Position numbers and translations under genes: made by a program. Source: CAUTXO01 sp963542625 (GTDB lineage Bacteria > Campylobacterota > Campylobacteria > Campylobacterales > SZUA-545). Taken from it: a stretch of 49,810 nt of DNA. The stretch covers positions 1 to 49,810 of the forward strand of contig CAUTXO010000008.1 of NCBI GenBank assembly GCA_963542625.1, read 5' to 3'. The notes under the pieces were generated by a model that saw only the letters and a program-made list of their open reading frames with translations, did not search any database and was not told the DNA's origin. Of this stretch, positions 24,859-33,993 are shown piece by piece (position 1 is the stretch's first letter; each line of letters opens with the position of its first letter).

Positions 24859-27358
24859 GAACTTCCCTTTGCCCCTTTGAGTTTGGCGCGCTTAAAATGC
24901 CTGTTTTTTCCAGCTGCTCGATGATGTTTGCGGAGCGGTTGTAGCCAATGCCTAGCTTCCTTTGAATGTAGCTAATGGACGTTTTGCGCTCGGAGAGAAC
25001 TATTTCTTTTGCCGTTTCGTAAAGCTCGTCAAGCTCGCCCCTAAATTCGCCATCGGCGCCCGTTACGCCACTTGAAGTTTCGCCGCTGCCGTCTAAAAAG
25101 CCGTGCTCGTATTCCACCTGCCTTTGCGCGCGCAAAAATTCGGCGATGGCGTCTATTTCTGCTTCGCTAGCCCAAGGCGCGTGCACCCGCACAAGGTTTG
25201 AAGACCCAGGCGGCGTAAAGAGTAAATCCCCGCGTCCTAGCAAGCTATCCGCGCCCATTTGGTCTAGCACAACCTTGCTGTCTATTTTTGAGCCCACACG
25301 GTAGCTAAGTCTTGACGGGAAGTTTGCCTTAATTAGCCCCGTTATTACGTCCGTTGATGGGCGCTGCGTGGCAACTATCAAGTGAATTCCGCACGCGCGC
25401 GCCTTTTGCGCTAGCCTAGCAATTGGCACTTCTACTTCCTTGCCGCCTGCCATCATAAGGTCGGCTAGCTCATCGATGATAACAACAATAAACGGCATAG
25501 GCTCAAAGCCCTCCGCGCGCGCCTTTTCGTTGTAATTTTCTATCGTTTTGGTCTTTGTTTTTGCCATTGCCGCGTAGCGCCTATCCATCTCAACAACCAT
25601 ATTAGCCATAGCCGTTATCGCCTGTTTTGGCTCGGTAATAACAGGCGTTAGCAGGTGCGGAATGTCGTTGTAAATGGAAAATTCAAGCATCTTAGGATCC
25701 ACCATAACAAGCCTTAGGCGCTCGGGCGAGTTTTTGTAAAGCAGCGAGAGTATCATCGCGTTTATGCCAACGCTTTTGCCGCTACCTGTCGTGCCAGCGA
25801 TGAGTAAGTGCGGGAGCTTGCGAAGATCTGTGATGAACGGATTGCCGACGATGTCCTTGCCTAGAATGATGGTAAGCGGCGACGCGGCTTTTTGGAAAAG
25901 CTGGCTTTCTATGATCTCGCGCAAATAAATCGTTTCTATTTGTAAGTTTGGGATCTCTATGCCGATGACGTCTTTACCCGGGATTGGCGCTTGAATGCGT
26001 ATCGTTTGCGCCTTTAGCGCCATTGCGATGTCGTCTTCTAAATTAAGCACGCGCGCAACCTTAATATGCGGCGCTGGTTTGAACTCAAACGTGGTAACAA
26101 CAGGCCCGGTGTATGTGCGGACGATGTCGCCTTCAATCTTAAAAACCTTGAGTTTTTCTAAGAGATCTTCTATTTTTTCATCGATTTCTGCTTCGTTTAT
26201 CTCTTTTTTCACCGTCTTTGGCGCAGCTAGCATAGCCGGAGATGGCAGCTCAAAATCCTTTGGCTTTTCCACTTCCCCGCGCTCAAGATCTTGCAAGATC
26301 TTTTTGTTTTCTTCTAGCTCTTTTACGATGACGACGCCCTTTGACGGCCTTGGCGCCCCCGCTAGATCTTGCGCGGGGCTTGGATCTTGCGCGTCTTGCG
26401 GCGCGCTAAGATCTTTGGCAGCGCTTGGATCTTGAACGGCGTGTGGATCTTGTGCGTCTTGCGCGCTTGTAAGATCCTGTGCGCTAGGCGTGGCGCCCGT
26501 ATCTCTAAGATCTCGGGGAGCGCTTAGATCTTTGGCGTCTTGGTGGGCGCTTAGATCTTGCGCGTTTGGTGGATCCTTTAGATCCTGCGCGGCGTTATTC
26601 CTACCAGCTTTTAACAGCAAATTTAAGCGCCTAAAGCTCATCTCTTCTAGCACGCTTGGATCTATCTGCGCTTCGCTTTGCTTTGACGCAACGTAAGCTT
26701 CCAAACTTCCAACCGGTGGGCGCGCGGCTTGCTCTTGCGCGTTAAAATCCAAAAAACCTTGCGCGGGTGCGGGCGTGCCGGCGCTAGCGCTTAGATCTTG
26801 CGCGCCTTGAATAGGGGCTGAAGCACTCAATGGATCTTGCGCTCGCGTGGGCGCTGAATACTGCGTTTGCGCGCCGGGCTTTGGGGCGGCGGGGGCTTTT
26901 TTACGGCGCAAAAACGCAAAGATCTTAGAAAAAACCACGCGCTTTGCCATAACCGCGAGCAAGAAAAGCTTGATTTTTTGCGGGATCTCCCTAAAGTAAA
27001 GCTGCGCGGCAAGCAAGGCTATCAAAAGCGCCAAGATGACATAACCGCCAACGCCAAGCACAGGGGTCAAAACTTCAAAAGTCATACCGCCAAGCCTAGA
27101 TCTAGCCGGCGGAATAAATTCTTGAAACATCAAAAGGCAAATAAACGCCAAAACGCCCGCACTAAAAACTTCCGCGAGCCGGTGCGAAAGGCTTTGCTCC
27201 TTGTAAATTTTGTAATAAAGCGCAAAAAGTGCCGGCGGAATTAAAAACGCAAGAGCGCCAAAATACAGATGAAAAAACCTGTGTATTTTTAGCCCCGCGC
27301 TGCCGGTTAGGCCCGTCGTGTAAATAACAAGAGATAAAAAAACGAGCACAAAAAACAC
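24848..27358 (-). CDS. ftsK: DNA translocase FtsK
   Basis: Septal ATPase that pumps chromosome ends apart during division. Four hydrophobic segments in the first 130 residues, a linker (about 160-370), then the motor domain with Walker A GTTGSGKSVGINA near 535 and LVMVDPKMLEF, and a gamma winged helix at the end (SISYIQRKLGIGYNRSA). The linker is a repetitive Gln-Asp-Leu-Ser-Ala text (AQDLSAHQDAKDLSA and many variants) written by AAGATCT words. GTG at 27358 has no good ribosome site; AAGGATCTTGC stands in front of an in-frame ATT nine codons earlier, so the start is uncertain. Confidence 0.95.
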   Translation of the reverse strand: MFFVLVFLSLVIYTTGLTGSAGLKIHRFFHLYFGALAFLIPPALFALYYKIYKEQSLSHRLAEVFSAGVLAFICLLMFQEFIPPARSRLGGMTFEVLTPVLGVGGYVILALLIALLAAQLYFREIPQKIKLFLLAVMAKRVVFSKIFAFLRRKKAPAAPKPGAQTQYSAPTRAQDPLSASAPIQGAQDLSASAGTPAPAQGFLDFNAQEQAARPPVGSLEAYVASKQSEAQIDPSVLEEMSFRRLNLLLKAGRNNAAQDLKDPPNAQDLSAHQDAKDLSAPRDLRDTGATPSAQDLTSAQDAQDPHAVQDPSAAKDLSAPQDAQDPSPAQDLAGAPRPSKGVVIVKELEENKKILQDLERGEVEKPKDFELPSPAMLAAPKTVKKEINEAEIDEKIEDLLEKLKVFKIEGDIVRTYTGPVVTTFEFKPAPHIKVARVLNLEDDIAMALKAQTIRIQAPIPGKDVIGIEIPNLQIETIYLREIIESQLFQKAASPLTIILGKDIVGNPFITDLRKLPHLLIAGTTGSGKSVGINAMILSLLYKNSPERLRLVMVDPKMLEFSIYNDIPHLLTPVITEPKQAITAMANMVVEMDRRYAAMAKTKTKTIENYNEKARAEGFEPMPFIVVIIDELADLMMAGGKEVEVPIARLAQKARACGIHLIVATQRPSTDVITGLIKANFPSRLSYRVGSKIDSKVVLDQMGADSLLGRGDLLFTPPGSSNLVRVHAPWASEAEIDAIAEFLRAQRQVEYEHGFLDGSGETSSGVTGADGEFRGELDELYETAKEIVLSERKTSISYIQRKLGIGYNRSANIIEQLEKTGILSAPNSKGQREVLAG

Positions 27359-27394
27359 GGTGGAGAAAGAAAATTTCTTGTAAATGCAAGATCC

Positions 27395-30220
27395 TTATAA
27401 AAAATTTGCCAAGTTTAGGTGGCTGATTTTTCCTATCGTCATAAGCATAGATTGGTATGCAAAGGTCTGCTGCTTTAAGCGCAAAGCAACTTCGCCAAGA
27501 TCTGAGCCTATACTCATCGTCTCAAGTTCTTTGACGTTGATCTTAGTAGTTTTTAGCTTACTGTTTGTGATGTTTAGCGCCTGCCCGATTGAGCCGTTTT
27601 CCGTATGAACCCGATTGACGTGGTCTAGGAGCTGATCTAGCGCGGCGATTGCGTTTTGAATGCCCGTGTTTCTGGCGTCTTTTGCGTCGGCGTCGGCGCG
27701 CACGAGCCCAGATTTTACCGCGTCTGCTGCCATATCAAGCGTTTTGAATAGATCCACCTTGCCTTCTGTGATTGTAAGCGCGTTATTTGACGCAAAGCTA
27801 AACGCCGCGCCCTTGTCGATTTTTTGGTCTAGCTGCGCGTCTTGGAAGGTAAAATCAAGCTTTGCAAGGGTTTTGTCGTTGCCGGTGCTATCTTTAAAAA
27901 CTAGCTTTCCGTCTTCCACGCGCGCGTGGATATTGCGCTCTGGGCCGCCGAAGGTGTCTGTTATCATCTGCGTTAGATCTTCAAGGCTCGTGTTTTGCGG
28001 GACGGTTAGCTCTTTATAATTGCCCGCGTAATCGGTGCCTGAAACCTTAAGCGCGCCAAACTTAAAACCAAACGTCGCGTCAAGGCTTGATTTTGGGTTG
28101 GCGTCTGCTAGATCCCAGCCTTGCTCGTCTTTTATGCCCTTGTGCGTTTGCAAAAGGTGCTTTTCCATTACCTTTGAGTAGTTATCAAAGCGGTTTGTGT
28201 CCTTGTCATACATAGAAAACTGCATTTTGCTTTTGGAGGTTGTTAGATCTCTAATCTGCATTTTGCCCGTTTGATCTAGCCCCACATCAACGCTTTTCTT
28301 GGCTTCATCGACGGCTGCTTGGTAGTCCTTAAAATCCCCGCTTTTTGGCTCACCGCCGTTTAGCGCCATTGCCACGATGTTTGAAATTTGCTCGTAAGTT
28401 ACGCCTTTTACGTATTTTTTCTCGTGCTCTACGCTATCTTTTGTAACCCAACTTTCCGTGCGCGTGTAGCCGCTGGCGGTGGTTTTGTTGCCGTATTCGT
28501 CGTAAATGTCGTATTCCTTGCTTTCCTTTGGCTCAACAAAACGGAATGTGGATAAATGCCCGTCTTTTGTCGGATGATTTCTAAGCGTTACTTCCACCAC
28601 GCGCTTTTGCCCGTTTTTGTCCTTTAGATCCATACGCATTACGCGCTCTTCTAGGTTTGGATTCGCGCTAACGTCTTTTAGCTCGGTTTTAGCGTTTGCG
28701 TAGGAGCTGTCTTTACGCACGACCTGCGCCACGTTTGACGTAAGCTTTGCGCCGTTTTTTTGAAAGCGCGCCTTGTCGTAGCTAAGCGCGTCGTGCCCGC
28801 CAAAGGCTTTTACGTCTTTGTTTTCTTGCTCAGATCTTGCGGATAGGCTGATGTCTGTTAGCGCAGGCGTTGTGCCCTCTTTTGCGTAGCGGTCAAAGAT
28901 CCCAAGCGTGCCCTTGTTTAGGCTCACATCAACTTCGCGCCCAAGATCTTGCTTAAGATCTTTGCGCATAGACGCAAGCAAATCTTCCATCTTTGTTGTG
29001 GCTGTTATTTTGTAAGAATGCGTTTTACCATTGACGGTTAAATTCACGGTGTCCGTTTCATCTGAAAACACGTCTTTTGCCTTGTCAAAAACGCTTGCTA
29101 GCGCTTCGCTGTCTGAGCGTCTTAGCGTGCTATTTAGCCTAAATTCGCGCCCGTCGTAATAATCTTTTGAAAATGTTGCGCTTGAGCTATCGCGCGCGTA
29201 GGCAAAGCCGCTTTTGTTAAAGTCAAAAACGTGCGCACCACGCGTTTCTTCTACGTTATCTAAGTTGTTCGTATTCACGTTTGACGCGCCAAGATGAAAG
29301 TCCGTCATCAGCCGTCCGGTTTTAACGTCTGTGATTTCTATCTGCCCGTAGTGGTTTAGCTTGACATCAACGGCCTTGTAGATCTCCGTGTTTCCCATCA
29401 CGCGGCCGATTTTTTCTAGCAAGTCACTAACCTTGCCATCGCCCGTCATTTCAAACTTTTCCCTAAAGCCCATACCGTCTGGCCTTTTGCCCCTAAGGTA
29501 AAAATACGTTTTTTCGCCCTTGTTCGGGTTGCCGATTAGATCTTTTATGCTGTCTGTTTCCTTAACAGGCACCTTTTTTGGGGTTTTGTCTGGATCTTCA
29601 TCGTCTAGCTGCTTTGGGTGCAAGGCGGTTTGATTGTATTTACGCACGTTTGTTGTAATGCGCTTTGAATAATCTGGCATATATCCGTGCGCCGTTTGCG
29701 CGCCTGTTGTGTTATAAGGGAGCTCAACCTTGCTGCCAAGAAGGGCATTTACCCTTTCGTCATTACCGCGATACGTCCCGTCTTTATCAAAGGGCTTTTG
29801 CTTGAAGTTTGTGCCGGAAAAAAGATAGTTGCTGCCTATTGATGTGTTTAGAAGATCCATAATCTCGTTTCTAAAGGATCTAAGATCGCTCTCAATGGCT
29901 TGCAAAGATGTTAGCGAGTGCGTGGCGTTTGCGGATTCAATTAGCTTGACCTTGTAGGCTTCAAGCATTTTTTTTATGTTTGTTAGCGCGGTATCGGTGT
30001 TGCGCGCAAAGCCCTGCGCTTTGTCTGAAGTATCAATGCTTTGCTCTATGGATCTAAAGTTTGTTTCATAACGCAAATAATCTATGTATGAGCTGGTATC
30101 TTCGTAGCCAAAGTCGATTTTTTTGCCAAAAAGCTGGCGGTTTGCCTTGTAAAGCTCTTGCAAGATGTTTTGTTGGTCATAAACAAAGCTACCGTATTGA
30201 GAAAGATTGGATACTCTCAT
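27395..30220 (-). CDS. flgL: Flagellar hook-associated protein 3
   Basis: Junction protein between hook and filament. The conserved flagellin-like ends are clear: MRVSNLSQYGSFVYDQQNIL and RSFRNEIMDLLNTSIGSNYLFSGTNF at the start (the second at residues 115-140), and LKQQTFAYQSMLMTIGKISHLNLANF at the end (911-936). The 941 residues are much longer than enteric FlgL (about 320) and longer than C. jejuni FlgL as I remember it (about 750). The extra length is a central polar surface-exposed region. ATG with AGGAGATAAT upstream. The downstream ftsK start is about 10-37 nt away. Confidence 0.93.
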   Translation of the reverse strand: MRVSNLSQYGSFVYDQQNILQELYKANRQLFGKKIDFGYEDTSSYIDYLRYETNFRSIEQSIDTSDKAQGFARNTDTALTNIKKMLEAYKVKLIESANATHSLTSLQAIESDLRSFRNEIMDLLNTSIGSNYLFSGTNFKQKPFDKDGTYRGNDERVNALLGSKVELPYNTTGAQTAHGYMPDYSKRITTNVRKYNQTALHPKQLDDEDPDKTPKKVPVKETDSIKDLIGNPNKGEKTYFYLRGKRPDGMGFREKFEMTGDGKVSDLLEKIGRVMGNTEIYKAVDVKLNHYGQIEITDVKTGRLMTDFHLGASNVNTNNLDNVEETRGAHVFDFNKSGFAYARDSSSATFSKDYYDGREFRLNSTLRRSDSEALASVFDKAKDVFSDETDTVNLTVNGKTHSYKITATTKMEDLLASMRKDLKQDLGREVDVSLNKGTLGIFDRYAKEGTTPALTDISLSARSEQENKDVKAFGGHDALSYDKARFQKNGAKLTSNVAQVVRKDSSYANAKTELKDVSANPNLEERVMRMDLKDKNGQKRVVEVTLRNHPTKDGHLSTFRFVEPKESKEYDIYDEYGNKTTASGYTRTESWVTKDSVEHEKKYVKGVTYEQISNIVAMALNGGEPKSGDFKDYQAAVDEAKKSVDVGLDQTGKMQIRDLTTSKSKMQFSMYDKDTNRFDNYSKVMEKHLLQTHKGIKDEQGWDLADANPKSSLDATFGFKFGALKVSGTDYAGNYKELTVPQNTSLEDLTQMITDTFGGPERNIHARVEDGKLVFKDSTGNDKTLAKLDFTFQDAQLDQKIDKGAAFSFASNNALTITEGKVDLFKTLDMAADAVKSGLVRADADAKDARNTGIQNAIAALDQLLDHVNRVHTENGSIGQALNITNSKLKTTKINVKELETMSIGSDLGEVALRLKQQTFAYQSMLMTIGKISHLNLANFL

Positions 30221-30321
30221 ATTATCTCCTGTGCGTCGTGCGGGATCACAAGCAAATTAAATTCCCTAAAAATAATCTTGGTTTAAGAATAATATCGGTA
30301 ATATCCGCACTCTTTTCAAAT

Positions 30322-30407
30322 GCCAAAGTGGTGGAATTGGTAGACGCGCCGGATTCAAAATCCGGTGGATTTTATCCGTGAGGGTTCGATTCCCTCCTTT
30401 GGTACCA
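30322..30407 (+). tRNA. tRNA-Leu (anticodon CAA)
   Basis: 86 nt with encoded CCA. Acceptor GCCAAAG/CTTTGGT pairs with one G-U. Anticodon stem CCGGA/TCCGG closes loop TTCAAAA, giving CAA. Long class II variable arm, T-arm AGGGTTCGATTCCCT. Confidence 0.96.
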
Positions 30408-30963
30408 GATCTTTTCAAAAATTCATCTTTGTGTTTTAGATCTAAGTGCTTGGTGGCTGTTGTCAAGCAGTTATGTATTTTTTCAATTAGGGGGAAAGGG
30501 GGTCAAGTTGCGAGCCACCACGCCCTTTGCCCCATAACCCCTAAACCCCAGCACGCTTCTTAAGGTGCAAGCTTACGCTTGCAATTTTTGTTGCATATGC
30601 AAAGCATATGCACCTTTGAAAAGCGTCGTCGGGGGCTGGGGGTTCAAAGGGGAACGGGAGCCGTGACGCAGCAATTGGGGCCCCCTTCCCCTTTGAAAAA
30701 AACATAAGATCGAATGGTGCCTTAGATTTTAGCCACAAGATCCTAGCTCAAGATCTACCCTCATAATTTAAAAAAACAAAGCGCCAAAGGCGCACCATAA
30801 AAGAAAAAACACAAGCGCTTAGATCTAGCGTGGATCTAGCTAACAGATCTTAGTCAAGATCTAATCCCCAGAAAAAACGCAAGATCTAATAGGCACCCTA
30901 GATCTCCGCCATAAGATCCTAGTCAAGATCCAGCGGGCAAGATCTAAGCCAAGATCTATAAGC
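30408..30963. other. Non-coding region downstream of tRNA-Leu(CAA)
   Basis: The first 300 bp hold a large imperfect inverted repeat (annotated separately). The last 230 bp are saturated with AGATCT and AGATCC words, for example five between 30818 and 30870. No gene is visible. Confidence 0.65.
30471..30707. repeat. Large imperfect inverted repeat (MITE-like)
   Basis: The left arm from TTATGTATTTTTTCAATTAG (30471) and the right arm ending CCCCTTTGAAAAAAACATAA read as each other's reverse complement with mismatches over about 90-100 bp. The inner end is AAGGTGCA...TGCACCTT, enclosing two small hairpins, GCAAGC-TTAC-GCTTGC and GCATATGC-AAA-GCATATGC. No protein-coding capacity. The outer arms are G-rich and C-rich (AGGGGGAAAGGGGG versus CCCCCTTCCCC). 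Confidence 0.65.
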
Positions 30964-32148
30964 TCAAAGGCAATCCTGCAAAGCACTTGCCAAATAATCA
31001 AACTCTTCATCACTCATCGTTGCATACAGCGGAAGCGCGATTGTAATTTTATCCGCTGTGTAGGCGTTTGGAAAATCCCAGTCGCTCAGCCCATATTTAT
31101 TTTTGTAATAGGAGAGCGTATGCACCGCGTGCGTGCCTTGGCGCGTAGTGACCCCAGCGGCTTCTAGCCTTTGCATATAAGCGTTGCGCCCCGCGTTAAT
31201 GGCATCTAACTTTTGCTTGGAGAGCGAGCGCAAATCATCGCCGCCTGTAAAAAGGCAAACGTAGGATTGATACCCGTGCGTGTAGCCGCTTGGCAAGGCT
31301 TGCGGGATTAGCGCGCCGCTTAATTTCTCGCTAATTAGGCGGTCTAGTTTAGCGGCAAAGCGCCTTTTAGAGCTCATAATGTAGTCTTTTTTCTCCATTT
31401 GGCAAACTCCTAGCGCGCCTTGGAAGTCCGTCATTCTGTAATTAAACCCGCGCACGGGAAAATCCGGCAGCAAAAACCCACCGCTTTTATGCCGCGCAAG
31501 GTCGCTTTTTTGCGCGCCGTGATCCCTAAGCGACGCAACCTTATTCGCAAGATCTTGGCTGTTTGTCACAAGCATTCCGCCCTCGCCCGTGCAAATTGAC
31601 TTGCGCGGATGGAAAGAAAAGCACCCGCAATCGCCAAAGGTCCCGCTGTGGCGCTCCCCAATCCACGCGTCAAAGCCGCAAGCGCTGTCTTCTATTACCT
31701 TTAGCCCGTATTTTTGCGCTAGCGCCATAATGGCTGGCATATTCGCGCAAACGCCAAAAAGATGAACGGGCATAATCGCCTTTGCCTTTGGGTGGCTTTT
31801 GATTATCTCTTCTAGCCGCGTTTCATCAATTGCCAGCGTGGCTAGGTTTATGTCGCAAAAAACGGGCGCCGCGCCTGTGTATTCTATGGCGTTTGCGCTA
31901 GCAACGTATGTAAATGACGGCACCAGCACTTCATCACCCGCGCCAATTCCAAGCGCTTCAAGCCCCAAATGAAGCGCGCTCGTGCAACTGGTGCTAGCTT
32001 TTGCAAAGCCCGCGCGCGTAAAATCACAAAACATCTGCTCAAAATTCGCCACGTTTTGCCCCTGCACCACCCAGCCGCTCTCTAGTGGCTTTACAATCGC
32101 CGCCTTTTCGCATTCATCAAAAACTGTCTTTGCTATTGGGATTTGCAT
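30964..32148 (-). CDS. DegT/DnrJ/EryC1 sugar aminotransferase
   Basis: PLP enzyme that aminates keto-sugar nucleotides for surface glycans. Seen: STSCTSALHLGLEALGIG (substrate/PMP region), VPSFTYVASANAI, IEDSACGFDAW and the PLP-lysine motif SFHPRKSICTGEGGML near residue 185, then FNYRMTDFQGALG. ATG at 32148 is chosen; GTG at 32157 overlaps the epimerase stop by 4 nt and is also possible. It follows the epimerase gene directly, so the two probably act in sequence on the same nucleotide sugar. The exact sugar is not determinable here. Confidence 0.9.
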   Translation of the reverse strand: MQIPIAKTVFDECEKAAIVKPLESGWVVQGQNVANFEQMFCDFTRAGFAKASTSCTSALHLGLEALGIGAGDEVLVPSFTYVASANAIEYTGAAPVFCDINLATLAIDETRLEEIIKSHPKAKAIMPVHLFGVCANMPAIMALAQKYGLKVIEDSACGFDAWIGERHSGTFGDCGCFSFHPRKSICTGEGGMLVTNSQDLANKVASLRDHGAQKSDLARHKSGGFLLPDFPVRGFNYRMTDFQGALGVCQMEKKDYIMSSKRRFAAKLDRLISEKLSGALIPQALPSGYTHGYQSYVCLFTGGDDLRSLSKQKLDAINAGRNAYMQRLEAAGVTTRQGTHAVHTLSYYKNKYGLSDWDFPNAYTADKITIALPLYATMSDEEFDYLASALQDCL

Positions 32149-32153
32149 ACTTT

Positions 32154-33161
32154 TCACGCCCTACCCCCCGCGCTAAGATCTGCACCAGCTGCCGCCTTTT
32201 GCTCCCGCCAAGCGATGAGCTTTTGCAAGCCTTCTTTCAAGCTGTATTTGTATCTAAAGCCTAGATCTTGTTCTGCTTTTTTTGCCGAGCCAATGCGGTT
32301 TTGCACGAATTGGCGCGCGTCATCAGCGCTGTATGGGTTGTATTTTATTTTTAGCTTTGAGCCCTTTAGCTCCAAAATTAGCTCGCAAAGCTCTTTAATG
32401 CTTGTTTGGATCTCCGTCGCGGCGTTGTAAAAGCCAAACTTCACGTCCGATTTTAGCGCGGCAACGTTGCAACGCGCGATGTCTTCTACGTAAATAAAAT
32501 CATACGCTTGGCTGCCGTCGCCATTGACGCTTGGCTCTTCGCCCGCGTCTATCTTATTCAAAACAATCGGCACCACCCCGCTATAAACGGCGTTTTGGTC
32601 TTGGTTTGGCCCATAAACATTCATATATCTAAGCCCGATGATCTCTAAGCCGTAGCGGTCGTTATACGCGGTGCACATCGCCTCGCCCGCGATTTTTGTT
32701 GCGCCGTAAAAGTTTTTGTTGTTAAAGGGATGATCTTCTGTCATCGGGACGGAGACCGCGTCGCCATAAACCGACGCTGAAGAGCTATAAATTAGCTTTT
32801 TCACGCCGTGTTTTACGCAGGCTTCTAGCACGTTAAAAGTCCCGGCGATATTCACGTCAAACGCCGTGCGCGGGAAGTCCTTGCAATGGAGTAGCCACAT
32901 CGCCGCAAGGTGAAAAACGTAATCAACGCCCGCCATCGCGCGGTCTAAAATATCTGTGTCGCGTATGTCGCCGCCAAACTCAAAGATCTTGCAGCGCGGG
33001 TCTTTTAATTGCTCTTGCAAATTTTCTTTTTTGCCGCGCGTGAAGTTGTCGTAAATAATCACTTCGCGCACCGGCTCTTTTAAAAGCTCAGTTATTAGGA
33101 AGCTGCCTATGAACCCCCCCCCACCAACTACCAAAATTTTTGCGTCTTTGATTTTTGACAT
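32154..33161 (-). CDS. NAD-dependent sugar-nucleotide epimerase/dehydratase with G9 tract
   Basis: Extended short-chain dehydrogenase of 335 residues. The Rossmann motif VVGGGGFIGSFL is at about 11-22, GDIRDTD near 64, the Ser of YSSSASVYG and the YxxxK pair of NFYGATK form the catalytic triad, and NVYGPNQ and DFIYVEDIA follow. Closest in style to UDP-glucose/GlcNAc 4-epimerases. The Rossmann glycines are coded by GGT followed by nine G, a tract long enough to slip; the current length is in frame. AAAGG lies before the ATG. Cotranscribed with the aminotransferase and galU. Confidence 0.9.
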   Translation of the reverse strand: MSKIKDAKILVVGGGGFIGSFLITELLKEPVREVIIYDNFTRGKKENLQEQLKDPRCKIFEFGGDIRDTDILDRAMAGVDYVFHLAAMWLLHCKDFPRTAFDVNIAGTFNVLEACVKHGVKKLIYSSSASVYGDAVSVPMTEDHPFNNKNFYGATKIAGEAMCTAYNDRYGLEIIGLRYMNVYGPNQDQNAVYSGVVPIVLNKIDAGEEPSVNGDGSQAYDFIYVEDIARCNVAALKSDVKFGFYNAATEIQTSIKELCELILELKGSKLKIKYNPYSADDARQFVQNRIGSAKKAEQDLGFRYKYSLKEGLQKLIAWREQKAAAGADLSAGGRA

Positions 33162-33171
33162 TTGCTTTCCT

Positions 33172-33993
33172 TTAAGATCTTCTGGATTTTTCGTAAAAAT
33201 CGACGGTGGCTTTTACGTATCCATCAACGCTGCCGCAATCATAACGCGTGCCCTTAAACTTATACGCTAGCACGCGGGAATTGACCGCTTGCGTTTTGAT
33301 GGCGTCTGTTAGCTGAATTTCGCCGTTTTTGCCAGGCCTTGTGTGCTGTAAAATCTCAAAAATAAACGGCGTTAAGATGTAGCGCCCGATGACGGCAAGG
33401 TTTGACGGCGCTTCTTGCGGGCTTGGTTTTTCGACCATATCGCTCACTTCATAAAGCCCACCGCCTAGATCTTTGGCGCTTATAATGCCGTATTTGTCGC
33501 TATCTTTGGCGTCTATCTCCATAACGGCGATGATGGAGCAATTGTGCTCTTCGTATAGGCTTTTCATCTGCGATAAAACACCCGGCGAATTGTCGCAAAG
33601 GTCATCAGCAAGGAGCACGGCAAAGGGTTCGTTGCCAATGAGCGGGTAGCCGCATAAAATCGCGTGCCCTAGCCCTAGCATTTTTTTCTGCCTTGTGTAA
33701 GAAAAGGTGCATTTGTCTATTAAATTTGTAATCCCCGTCAAAAGCCCTTCTTTGTTCGTCCCGCGTATTTGCGACTCAAGCTCAAAGCTGATGTCAAAGT
33801 GATCTTCAAGCGCGCGTTTGCCGCGCCCCGTTACAAAACACATATCCGTAATGCCCGCTTCAAAGGCTTCTTCTACGCCATACTGAATAAGCGGCTTTGC
33901 TAGGATCGGTAGCATTTCCTTTGGCATAGCTTTGGTCGCGGGCAAAAAGCGCGTCCCATAACCAGCGGCGGGAAAAAGGCATTTTTTAATCAC
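33172..33993 (-). CDS. galU: UTP-glucose-1-phosphate uridylyltransferase
   Basis: Makes UDP-glucose for surface polysaccharides. 273 residues. FPAAGYGTRFLPATKAMPKEMLPI (residues 7-30) carries the nucleotide-binding loop, LADDLCDN the metal-binding Asp, VEKPSPQEAPSNLAVIGRYI and GTRYDCGSVDGYV are family motifs. Overlaps the tpx end by 8 nt and ends in AGAAGATCTTAA, so its last residues and stop come from the abundant word. It supplies substrate to the epimerase that follows. Confidence 0.95.
   Translation of the reverse strand: MIKKCLFPAAGYGTRFLPATKAMPKEMLPILAKPLIQYGVEEAFEAGITDMCFVTGRGKRALEDHFDISFELESQIRGTNKEGLLTGITNLIDKCTFSYTRQKKMLGLGHAILCGYPLIGNEPFAVLLADDLCDNSPGVLSQMKSLYEEHNCSIIAVMEIDAKDSDKYGIISAKDLGGGLYEVSDMVEKPSPQEAPSNLAVIGRYILTPFIFEILQHTRPGKNGEIQLTDAIKTQAVNSRVLAYKFKGTRYDCGSVDGYVKATVDFYEKSRRS

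Noticed and set aside
26867..27244. 125-codon plus-strand frame
   Set aside because: Antisense to the ftsK membrane region, basic low-complexity translation.
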